Source: Symbiodinium natans (lineage: Eukaryota > Sar > Dinophyceae > Suessiales > Symbiodiniaceae). Taken from it: DNA of 62,000 nucleotides. Below, piece by piece: positions 29,545 to 39,905 of this stretch (positions within the stretch are counted from its first letter, which is position 1; the number at the start of each line of letters is the position of its first letter). The stretch covers positions 120,001-182,000 of the forward strand of contig CAJNDS010002154.1 of assembly GCA_905221605.1 (NCBI GenBank), read 5' to 3'. Position numbers and translations under genes: made by a program. The notes below the pieces were generated by a model. That model did no database searches. It saw only the letters and a program-made list of their open reading frames with translations, and was not told the DNA's origin.

Positions 29545-30435
29545 CCTAAATCCTGAAACCCTATACCCCCTGCCCCTAAGCGCCTAAGCGCCTCACCCCT
29601 AAACCCTTAAGCCCCTAAGCGCCTAAGGGCCTCACCCCTAAACCCTGAAGCCCTAAACCCTACGCTCCTAAGCTCCGAACAACCTACCCCCTAAATCCTC
29701 AAACCCTAAGCTCCAAAGCTCCTAAGCTCCTCAACGTCTACCCCCTAAACCCTAAACCATAAACCCTAAGCTCTTGAGGTCCTAAGCGCCTAAGTGCCTA
29801 CCCCCTAAATCCTCAAACCCTAAGCTCCAAAGCTCCTAAGCTCCTCAGCGTCTACCCCCTAAACCCTAAACCCTAAACCCTAAGCTCTTGAGGTCCTAAG
29901 CGCCTAAGTGCCTACCCCCTAAATCCTCAAACCCTAAGCTCCAAAGCTCCTAAGCTCCTCAACGTCTACCCCCTAAACCCTAAACCCTAAGCTCCTGAGG
30001 TCCTAAGCGCCTAAGTGCCTACCCCCTAAATCCTCAAACCCTAAGCTCCAGAGCTCCTAAGCTCCTCAGCGTCTACCCCCTAAACCCTAAACCCTAAACC
30101 CTAAGCTCCTGAGGTCCTAAGCGCCTAAGTGCCTACCCCCTAAATCCTCAAACCCTAAGCTCCAAAGCTCCTAAGCTCCTCAACGTCTACCCCCTAAACC
30201 CTTAAACCCTAAACCCTGAGCTCCTGAGGTCCTAAGCGCCTAAGTGCCTACCCGCTAAATCCTTAAACCCTCCTAAGCTCCTAAGCTCCTAAGCTCCGAA
30301 GCGCCTAAGCGCCTACCCCCCAAACCCTTAAGCCTTAAATCAAACCCTAAACCCTAAGCTCCTAGGCTCCGAAATCCTTAAACCTGCACCCTAAGCTCCT
30401 AAGCGCCTCAGCGCCTACCCCCTAAACCCTGAGAC
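29545..30435. repeat. Tandem repeat, 107-115-bp unit with CCCTAAA and AAGCTCCTAAG words
   Basis: The word CCCCCTAAATCCTCAAACCC starts at 29687, 29801, 29915, 30022 and 30136, and a variant at 30251, giving periods of 114, 114, 107, 114 and 115. Most spacing differences equal one CCCTAAA heptamer. Confidence 0.9.
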
Positions 30436-31135
30436 CCCGGGGCCCCTTTTAAATTTTAAAAATCCTTGCCTTCTTCTTTGCTGAAATTTTCTAGTTTTTA
30501 AGGATTTAAAATTTAAAAGGAGCTTTCGTTTGAGGTTGAGGGCACGCTAGGGCTGACAAAAATCCTTTGCTAGGGTTTACAAAAAACCCTTTCGCTTACA
30601 CGTGTTTGTTTTTAAAATACTTTCGTTTTTGAGGGTGGTGGCACACCAAGGTTTACAAGAATCCTTTCGTTTTTGAAGTTCCGGACACACTAGGGTTTAC
30701 ACAAAAACTGTCGTTTTGACGTTGCCGGCGCAGCTGGTTGATAAACAAGCCTTTCGTTGTTGATGTTGAGGACATATCAAGGTTCAAATCGAACCTTTCG
30801 TTAAAAGATGATGGCGCTTTAAGGTTTTGCAAAACAACAACTTTCGTTAACGTTGTTGCAGTCTTACGTTTTTCAATACTTTAAGATATTTACCAGGCTG
30901 CAAGAAGATTTTTTTGTAAATCCATAATATGATTGAGGTCTTAGGTCTCCACTCTAGATTTTAATGTTTTGCAGTAACCATAACTAAAACTGTTTGCATC
31001 GTTCAAATACAGTGATGTTTGCCCAATGTTCATATCTTGAGCCTCCCAAATATTATAAAAAAATGAATGCCTGAATTCAATTATTCAAAATGTTTAAATT
31101 ATGGGTCCTCTAAAAGACTTAACACCCTTTAAATA
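30436..31135. other. Diverged TTTCGTTTTTGA repeats and unique AT-rich sequence
   Basis: Six or so loosely related units containing CTTTCGTT and CTAGGGTTTACA at 30520-30850, then AT-rich sequence with no gene seen. Confidence 0.5.
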
Positions 31136-31159
31136 GCTCAGTGTGGTTCGTTTATTCAT

Positions 31160-31191
31160 CGCATCTCTCTCCCTCTCTTTCTCTTTCACTC

Positions 31192-31233
<42 letters not shown>

Positions 31234-31375
31234 TTGTCTCTATCTCTCCCTCTCTCTCTCTCTCCCTCTCTGCCTCCTTCCTTCCTTCCCCCTTCCTTCC
31301 TTCCTTCCTTCCATTCCTTTCTCTTCCCCTCTTCCTGCTTCTTGTTCTTTCCTCTTCCCTCCTCGCCCCTCCCGT
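31160..31375. repeat. Pyrimidine (CT/CTT) microsatellite
   Basis: (CT)n and CCTT runs over about 215 bp; both strands give low-complexity frames only. Confidence 0.9.
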
Positions 31376-31444
31376 TTTTAACTTGCCATTCAACAAGGAA
31401 TAAAAGAAGAAAGTCAAGGATAAGAGAAGGTAGAGTTGTGTTAA

Positions 31445-32115
31445 CACCAGAAACATGACACATTTTCCGCGAAATCTGTGTCAGTAGAGCTGTGCTAACA
31501 CATTTTCTGCAGAATATGTGTCACTAGAGTTGTGTTAACACCAACAGCATGACACATTTTCCGTAAAATATGTGTCAGTAGAGCTGTGCTAACACCAAAA
31601 ACATGACACATTTCCCGCAGAATATGTGTCACTCGAGTTGTGTTAACACCATAAATATGACACATCTACTGCAGAATATGTGTCGCCAGAGTTGTGTTAA
31701 CACCAAAAGCATGACATATTTTCCGCAACATATGTGTCAGTGGAGCTGTGCTAGCACCAAAAACGTGACACATTTCCGCGGGATATGTGTCACCAGAGTT
31801 GCGTTAAAACCAAAAACATGACACGTGTTTTGCAAAATATGTGTCCGTAGAGCTGTGCTAACACAAAACACACATTTTCTGCAGAATATGTGTCACCAGA
31901 GTTGTGTTAACACAAAAGCATGACACATTTTCCGCAGAATATGTTTCAGTAGAGCTGTGCTAACACCAAAAATATGACACATTTCCCGCAGAATGTGTGT
32001 CACTCGAGTTGTGTTAACACCATAAATATGACACATTTTCTGCAGAATATGTGTCGCAAGAGTTGTGTTAACACTAAAAACATGACACATTTTCCGCGGA
32101 ATCTGTGTCACCTGC
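31445..32115. repeat. Tandem 54-bp repeat with palindromic TGACACAT...ATGTGTCA core
   Basis: About twelve units of the form TGTGTCASTAGAGYTGTGYT, AACACCAAAAACATGACACA, TTTTCCGCAGAATA. Each unit contains an inverted pair (ATGACACAT / ATGTGTCA). Units alternate between two subtypes (AGTAGAGCTGTGCT and ACTCGAGTTGTGTT), so the true period is about 108 bp. Confidence 0.9.
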
Positions 32116-32156
32116 CTCTCCTGCTTTTGTCCTCTCCTAATCTCCTCTCAAAACCT

Positions 32157-32260
32157 GTCTATCTCTATCTCTATCTCTATCTCTATCTCTATCTCTATCT
32201 CTATCTCTATCTCTATCTCTATCTGTATCTATCTATATATATATATATATATATTCTATC
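32157..32260. repeat. (TCTATC)n hexamer and (TA)n
   Basis: About eleven TCTATC units followed by (AT)n. Confidence 0.92.
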
Positions 32261-32279
32261 TATACATCTTGCGTGTGTG

Positions 32280-32960
32280 CTTTTTTAAAGGGCTCCAGCG
32301 TAGCCCTAACTATATTTGTCTATGTATCTGCCATCTTTATATCTTGTTCATCCTTTTTTAAAGGGCCCTAGTTCCTACACCCTATCCCCTGCCCATTTGC
32401 AGGGCTCCCCTAGCCCCCTACCCCCTACGCCACCCCGCACCCCTTCCCCCGACCCCCTACCCAACCTGCCCCCTCCATGTCTCTATCTCTAGCTATGTAT
32501 CTCTATCTATCTATATCTATCAATATGTCTGCCATCTATATGTCTTATTTATTTATCTTCTCTTATTATGTAAAGGGCTCCAACGCAGCCCACGCTTCCA
32601 CAGCCCCCACCGCCCTCACTGCCAACACCTCCGACCCCGCCCCTACCCCCTTTCGACTTCCTTCCCCTTTCCCCCTACCCACTACCCTGCCCCCTGTGTA
32701 TTTCTATCTTTACCTCTCCATCTCGATCTCTATCTCTATTTATCTCTATCTAAATATCTGCCCTCCATGTATCTTACTTGTCTTATTTTTGAAAGGGCTC
32801 CAACGCAGCCCTACGCCACCGCCCTCACTGCCCACACCTCCCCCAGGCCCCTGCCCCCCCTCGTTTCATGCCTTTGCCCTCTCCTAATCTCCTGCCCTTT
32901 GCCCTCTCAAAACCTGCCGCCTTTCAGGGAGCCCCTCAGGGAAGCCCCCTGCGAAAACTG
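32280..32960. repeat. Imperfect tandem repeat of AAAGGGCTCCAACGCAGCCC plus TATCTCTATC tracts
   Basis: The AAAGGGCTCCARCGYAGCCC word recurs at about 32287, 32574 and 32791, each preceded by a TCTGCCATCTATAT tract and followed by C-rich sequence. Confidence 0.7.
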
Positions 32961-33360
32961 CAGGCAACCTGGTGGATATTGAAAGAAGCAGATTCACAGA
33001 AGGAGGGAAGGAGAACGACAGACACGGAGCAAGAGATAGAGAAACAGAAGCAGGAGAGAGAAGCAACGGTCCTCTCCAAGCTGTTTTCAGACTGACCCCA
33101 AAGACCGGGGTGGGCGCGAGTTCGCCCCTTGCCACTCGAAAGCCTCCCTTTCTTGGAAACAAACAACAGGCAGGAACCTCTTCTTTCAAAGAGTCCGTGT
33201 CAGAAGAAAAAAGGATACTGCGATAGCCTCTCATTCATATTTTAATTCCTCCCAAATGCTTTCGGCTCTTTTTTTGATAGATGAGTGGGTCCGTCCTCTC
33301 CTTTTGAAGTGAGAGAGTTTATTTTCTTAGAATGCGTCCTTTGCATTCTTAATCAGAGGT
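32961..33360. other. Unassigned sequence at the edge of the 0.8-kb repeat block
   Basis: Short frames on both strands; no recognisable exon or clear repeat. Confidence 0.3.
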
Positions 33361-33364
33361 AGCC

Positions 33365-36300
33365 CTGCCTATGTTGAATACAGATGAGGGCGTTGTCCTG
33401 AAAGGCTCTCCTGTTCTAAGGAACACCATGAACGATAGAACCCTTCATTTGAAAAGGAATCAAAGAGTCCATCCAGCATTTCAATATAATGACAGGATTT
33501 CGCTGTTGACAGGAATGCTATTGTCTTTAAGAAGCTCTCTTTTTCCTTCCTTGCGTTCTCCCTCTTCGTGCGCCCCGCTTTCTGCACGCTCCCTTTCTTG
33601 TGTCCCTTCTGCGGCCCTTTCTTCCTCTGTTCCTTTTGTCATTGGGGGGATAGAAGAAGGGCAAGGTTAAGCAAGGAGAATGAAGGGAATGATATGATGG
33701 AAGGAGGACTTCTCCTGCTCCTTGTAACTACCTGGTCACCTTCCACACTTCTCTACATGTCTCTGTGATCTTTTCTCTGGTTTTTCTTCTTAGCAAGGTG
33801 GGGAAAGTGTCCTCCTCTCACACCCCTCTTTCACTCTCGGAGGCCCCTGGGAGATGCTGTCTGAAGGCCGCCGAGAACATCGTGGGGCAGGCTTAGAGGG
33901 GTTTGGAGTGTGTGGAAAGAGGCAGCGCAGGACCATGTCCAGAGCAGGACTCATCCTTTGTACAGGCTCTGCCTCGTAAAGTCAGAAAGGATGATGAGCA
34001 ATGAACAGAAACACCGGGGGCACCGGAGTGAGAGACATGGAGACAGATAGCGAAGCAAAGAGAAGGAGACAGTAATCAGGGAGAAGAGGAAGAAGGAAGA
34101 CAGTGGAAGAGCGATAGATAGGGAAACAGGGCGAAGGAAACAGAAACAATGAAGAAGAGAAAGGAGGAAGCGATGGTGAAACGAAGGCCGCTTGGAGAAC
34201 AAAAAGGGGTCAGAGAAGATCAAGAAGAAAAGAGAAGAGGTAGGGCAGGACACTTGTTTTTGTTATCCACTGTTCCTTTTTCTTAGCCCTTACACTTATT
34301 ACCCGAGCATCGCTCACTCCTTTCTTCCACGGTCTTTGTCCTTCATTTCTCCTCTCCATCTCTCTATCCTCTCTCTAGCTCTCCTTCCTTTCTTGTTCCG
34401 TGTTCGTTCTCCTCCTTTCTCCGCTCTCCCTTTTCTCGTGTCCATTCCATGACACTTTCCTCCTCTGTTCCTTTTGTCATTAAGTAGGGGGATAGAACAA
34501 GGGCAAGGTTAAGCAAGGAGAATGAAGGGAATGATGAGATGGAAGGAGGACTTCTCCTGCTCCTTCTAACTACCTTCCACGCCGCTCTACATGTCTCTGT
34601 GTTCGTTTCTCTTGTTTTTCGTCTTAGCAATGTGGGGAAAGGGTCCTCCTCTCACACCTCTCCTTCACTCTTGGACGCCCGTTAAAGGGCACCTGAAACT
34701 CTTGGGGAAGGCTCAGAAGAGGGGTTTGGGGTGTGTGGGAAGAGGCAGTGCAGGACCATGTCCAGAACAGGACCCATCGTTTGTACAGGGTCTTCCTCGT
34801 AAAGTCAGAAAGGATGAGCAATGCATAGGCAACACCGGGGGGCTCCGGAGTGAAAGAGATGGAGACAGATAGCGAAGCAAAGAGAAGGAGACAGTAATCA
34901 GGGAGAAGAGGAAGAAGGAAGACAGTGGAAGACGATAGATCGGGAAACAGGGCGAAGGAAATAGAAACAATGACGAAGAGGAAGGAGGAAGCGACGGTGA
35001 AAAGAGGGCCGCTTGGAGAACAAAAAGGGGTCAGAGAAGATCAAGCAGAAAAGGGAATAGGTAGGGCAGGGCACTTGTTTTTTTTCAAGCATCGCTCACT
35101 CCTTTCTTCCACGGTCTTTGTCCTTCATTTCTATTCTCTATCTCTCTATCCTCTCTCTAGCTCTCCTTCCTTTCTTGTTCCGTGCTAGTTCTCCTCTTTC
35201 CTCCTCTGTTCCTTTTGTCATTAAGTAGGGGGATAGAACAAGGGCAAGGTTAAGCAAGGAGAATGAAGGGAATGATAAGATGGAAGGAGGACTTCTCCTG
35301 CTCCTTCTAACTACCTTCCAGGCCACTCTACATATCTCATCTCTTGTTTTTCTTCTTAGCAATGTGGGGAAAGGGTCCTCTTCTCACACCTCTCCTTCAC
35401 TCTTGGACGCCCCTCAAGGCCGCCTGAAACTCATGGGGGAGGCTCAGAAGAGGTGTGGAAAGAGGCAGTGCAGGGCCATGTCCAGAACAGGACCCATCGT
35501 TTGTACAGGGTCGGCCTCGTAAAGTCAGACAGGATGAGCAATGAACAGAAAACACCGGGGGGCACCGGAGTGAGAGAGATGGAGACAGATAGAGTCAGAT
35601 AGAGAAGCAAAGAGAAGGAGACAGTAATCAAGGAGAAGAGGAAGAAAGAAGACAGCGGAGGAGCGACAGATAGGGAAACAGGGTGAAGGAAACAGAAACA
35701 ATGAGGAAGGGGAAGGAGGAAGCGATGGTGAAAAGAGGACCGCTTGGAGAACAAAAAAGGAGACAGAGAAGATCAAGAAGAAAAGAGAAGAGGTAGGGCA
35801 GGACACTTGTTTTTGTTATCCACTGTTCCTTTTCCTTAGCCCTTACACTTATTACCCGAGCATCGCTCACTCCTTTCTTCCACGGTCTTTGTCCTTCTTT
35901 TCTCCTCTCCATCTATCTATCCTCTCTCTAGCTCTCCTTCCTTTCTTTTCCCATGTTCGTTCTCCTCCTTTCTCCGCTCTCCTTTTGACCCTGTCCTCCT
36001 CTGTTCCTTTTGTCATTAAGTAGGGGGATAGAACAAGGGCAAGGTTAAGCAAGGAGAATGAAGGGAATGATGAGATGGAAGGAGGACTTCTCCTGCTCCT
36101 TCTAACTACCTTTGTCTTTGTGTTCTTTTCTCTTGTTCTCCACCCTCGGTGTGGGGTTGGTAGATCTTAAACGCAACTCTTCTCCTCGCCCAGAACTCTT
36201 CTCCTCGCCCGGGAGTGCCCAACCCGCAAAGTGTTTCTGGAGCGCCCAACCCAGACCTGGAGCGCCCAACCCCAGTGTCCCCGGAGAGTCTCCCTGGAGC

Positions 36301-38290
36301 GCCCAACCCCACTGTGTTTGGAGTGCCCAGCCCCAGAGCGTCCCTGGAGTGCCCAACCCCAGAGTATCTCTACGCAGAGAGGGTTTGGATGTTAAAAGCA
36401 AAATAATTTTCTCCTTAGCAATGTGGGCAGCGCAGGACCATGTCCAGAGCAGGACCCATCGTTTGTACAGGGTCTGCCTCGTAAAGTCAGAAAGGATGAG
36501 CAATGCATAGGCAACACCGGGGGGGCTCCGGAGTGAAAGAGATGGAGACAGACAGCGAAGCAAAGAGAAGGAGACGGTAATCATGAAGAAGAGGACGAAG
36601 GAAGACAGTGGAAGAGCGACATATAGGGAAACAGGGTGAAGGACACAAAAGAGGAAGGAGGAAGCGACGGTGAAAAGAGGGTCGCTTGGAGAACAAAAGG
36701 GGGTCAGGGAAGATCAAGAAGAAAAGGGAATAGGTAGGGCAGGGCACTTGTTTCTGCGAGCATCGCTCACTCCTTTCTTCCACGGTCTTTGTCCTTCATT
36801 TCTCCTCTCTATCTCTCTATCCTCTCTCTAGCTCTCCTTCCTTTCTTGTTCCATGTTCGTTCTCCTCCTTTCTCCGCTCTCCCTTTTCTCGGGGGCAAGG
36901 TTAAGCGAGGAGAATGAAGGGAATGATAAGATCGAAGGAGGACTGCTCCTGCGCCTTGTAACTACCTTCCACAGCTCTCTGCATGTCTCTGTGTTCTTTT
37001 CTCTTGGTTTCTTCTTAGCAATGTGGGAAAGGGTCCTCCTCTGACACCTCTCCCTCACTCGTGGAGGCCCCTTGAAAAGAAGGCGTGTGAAATTTTGTGG
37101 AAAGAGGCAGCGCAGGACCATGCCCAGAACAGGACCCATCGTTTGCACAGGCTCTGCCTCGTAAAGGATGGGCGGTCTTTGTCCTTCATTTCCCCTCTCT
37201 TTCTCTCTATCCTCTCTCTAGCTCTCCCTCCTTTTTTTATCTCCATGTTCGCTCTCCTCCTTTCTCCGCTCTCGCTTTTCTCGTGCCCATTCCATGACCC
37301 TTCCTCCGCTGTTCTGTTTGTCATTAAGTAGGGTGGGATAGAAGAAGGGCAAGGTTAAGCAAAAAGAAAGAAGGGAATGATATGATGGAAGGGGGACTTC
37401 TCCTGCTCCTTGCAGTTAACTACCGTCCACACTTCTCCACATGTCTTTGTGATCTTTTCTCTTGTTTTTCTTCTTACCAATGTGGGGAAAGGGTCCTCCT
37501 CTGACACCTCTCCTTCACTCTTGGAGGGTTTTTGGGGAGAAGGCGTGTGAAATTTTGTGGAGGCTCAGAGATGGTTGGAGTGTGTGGAAAGAGGCAGTGC
37601 AGGACCATGTCCAGAACAGGGCCCATCGTTTGCACAGTGTCTGCCTGGTAAGAATGAGCAATAAACAGAAAACACCGGGGGACGCCGGAGTGAGAGAGAT
37701 GGAGACAGATAGAGAAGCAAAGAGAAGGAGACAGTAATCAGGGAGAAGAGGAAGAAGGAAGGCAGCGGAAGAGCGACAGCGAGGGAAACAGGGTGAAGGA
37801 AACAGAAACAATGAAGAAGAGGAAGGAGGAAGCGATGGTGGAAACAGGATTGCTTGGAGAACAACAAGGAGACGGAGAAAAGCAAGAAGAAACGAGAAGA
37901 GGTGGGGCAGGACACTTGTTTTTGTTATCCACTGTTCGTTTTCCTCGCCCTTACGCTTACTTCCCGAGCATTGCTCACTCCTTTCTTCCACGGTCTTTGT
38001 CCTTCATTTCCCCTCTCTATCTCTCCATCCTCTCTCTAGCTCTCCTTCCTTTCTTTTCCCACGTTCGTTCTCCTCCTTTCTCCGCTCTCCATTTTCTCGT
38101 GTCCATCCCACGAGCCTTTCCTCCTCTCTTCTTTGTGTCATTAGGGGAGTAGCACAAGGGCAAGGTTAAGCAAGGAGAATGAAGGGAATGATGAGATGGA
38201 AGGAGGACTTCCCCTGCCCCTTCTAACCAGCTTCCACAGCTCTCTACATGTCTCTGTGTTCTTTTCTCTTGCTTTTATTCTTAGCAATGT
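33365..38290. repeat. Tandem block of about seven 0.75-0.85-kb units
   Basis: The word GGGCAAGGTTAAGC recurs at about 33659, 34500, 35239, 36038, 36893, 37350 and 38158 (periods about 840, 740, 800, 855, 457 and 808). Each unit runs CCTTTTGTCATTAAGTAGGG, GGCAAGGTTAAGCAAGGAG, GCAATGTGGGGAAAGGGTCC, CAGGACCATGTCCAGAACAG, CACCGGRGTGAGAGAGATGG, a purine-rich stretch and a pyrimidine-rich stretch. Some units are internally deleted. No unit has a convincing long ORF. Confidence 0.9.
36185..36378. repeat. GGAGCGCCCAACCCC repeat, site 3, inserted in the 0.8-kb block
   Basis: Seven or so TGGAGYGCCCAACCCC words spaced 26-32 bp, replacing the usual CACACCTCTCCTTC portion of that unit. The same family occurs at 12752 and 18215. 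Confidence 0.75.
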
Positions 38291-38416
38291 CGGGAAAGGG
38301 TCCCTTGGGCCTAAACCCTAACGCCTAAACCCTCGTGAGTATTTCGGCCTCGGGAATGGCTTGACGAAACGTCGTGACGCGACAGAAAACGAAAGTCTTC
38401 AACTATGATAACAGGC

Positions 38417-38516
38417 NNNNNNNNNNNNNNNNNNNNNNNNNNNNNNNNNNNNNNNNNNNNNNNNNNNNNNNNNNNNNNNNNNNNNNNNNNNNNNNNNNNN
38501 NNNNNNNNNNNNNNNN
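38417..38516. other. Assembly gap (100 N)
   Basis: Exactly 100 N, the usual placeholder for a scaffold gap of unknown length; sequences on either side may not be adjacent. Confidence 0.99.
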
Positions 38517-38523
38517 ATTAGCG

Positions 38524-38690
38524 CAGAAATGAAGCAAATTTTCCGGCAATTTAGAGACCGAAGTTCCGGGCTGCCCAGAACCAGAAGTTTCCGTAAAATT
38601 TTAGGATTGGAGCACTCCGACGTAAAACGTACCGTATAAAACTAAGCTGACCAGTTGACCATAGCGTTTTATAGAATCGACGTACGACGC
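38524..38690. repeat. Dispersed repeat F, copy 1
   Basis: GAAGCAAATTTTCCGGCAAT through GCACTCCGAC to ACCATAGCGTTTTATAGA matches, with gaps, the copy at 39615-39905. Confidence 0.75.
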
Positions 38691-38694
38691 ACGA

Positions 38695-39044
38695 CGCAAG
38701 ATAACGACGACGATACGCGACGACGACGCGCGCGACGACGACGACGACACATCACGACGACGACACACGACGACGACTTCGCACGACGACGACGACGCCG
38801 CACACGACGCACGACACGCGAGACGTGCGACACCCGAAGCACGACGCACGACGACGACGACGACGACACCCGACGCCGACGCCCGACGCCCGACGAAAGA
38901 CGCCCGACGCCCGACGCCCGACGCCCGACACACGACGCACGACGCACGACGCACGTCGCAAGACGCACGACCCACGACGCGCGACGCGCGACGCACGACG
39001 ACGACGCCCGACGACGACAACGACGACGACACCCGACGACGACC

Positions 39045-39075
<31 letters not shown>

Positions 39076-39161
39076 CGACGACGACGAACGACGCACGACG
39101 CACGACGCACGCACGACGCACGACGCACGACGCACGACGGACGACGCGCGACGGACGACGC

Positions 39162-39210
<49 letters not shown>

Positions 39211-39243
39211 ACGACGCACGACGCACGACGACGACGACGACCT
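38695..39243. repeat. (GAC)n-type array with GCACGAC/GCCCGAC variants
   Basis: About 550 bp of CGA/GAC trinucleotides with CACGACG and CCCGACG variants. All six frames are open and low-complexity, so none is taken as a gene. Confidence 0.93.
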
Positions 39244-39335
39244 GGTAATGCCAGGTAATGCGCTTTGTAATGCCATAAAACAAAGCACGCTCGTAATATC
39301 CTGGTAATGCCAGGTGATGCGCTCATCTTGGAAGT
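39240..39335. repeat. Duplicated palindrome CCTGGTAATGCCAGG and CTTTGT...ACAAAG hairpin
   Basis: CCTGGTAATGCCAGG (perfect arms) occurs at 39240 and 39300, with CTTTGTAATGCCATAAAACA hairpin words between and again at 39364. Confidence 0.75.
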
Positions 39336-39479
39336 GAAGTAAAAGTCCTGTTTAATATTTTAGCTTTGTAATGCCACAAAACAAAGCACGATTGAAAACA
39401 ATGAAAGCATGCAATGAAACATGGCAAATGATCAACACCTGAACTCAACGGTTCAAGCGGTCAACAATGCTTCGACATT

Positions 39480-39905
39480 TTCGGCCACCCAGCACCCTAA
39501 ATTTTCCGCAAATTTAGGGAGCTGGGCCGTGGCTTCTGAACATGATCAGGCTGCATCCGTTTCCTAAATTTCCTGAAAATTTTGGGTGTGTAAATTTTCG
39601 GAAAATTTAGGAAAGCGATGAAGCAAATTTTCCGGAAATTTAGGGACCGAGGCTTCGGGCTACCCGGAACCAGAAATTTTCCAGAAATTTAGGGGAGCGA
39701 ATCCGGCTTGCGGCCGTCGAAGAGGCCCAGCCTTTCAAAGGGCACAGCCCAAGCCCCAAAATTTCCCGGAAATTTTGGGTCCCGGGTAGGCCAAAGCGGC
39801 TTGCTCGCCGGGGTCCAGAAATTTCCGGAAAATTTTGGGGCTGGGGCACTCCGAGGCGTGACGCACCGCATAGGGCTGGTTTGACCGTAGCGTTTTATAG
39901 AGTAG
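39480..39905. repeat. Dispersed repeat F, copy 2, with multiplied TTTCCGGAAATTT palindromes
   Basis: Same left and right sequence as copy 1, enlarged by several AATTTTCCGGAAATTTAGGG palindromic boxes. Confidence 0.75.

Noticed and set aside
31445-32115. CRISPR-like array (regular repeats of about 54 bp)
   Set aside because: The whole unit is repeated, there are no unique spacers, and the genome is clearly eukaryotic.
38600-39326. Long Arg/Ser/Val frames on both strands
   Set aside because: Product of the (GAC)n array; every frame is open and low-complexity.
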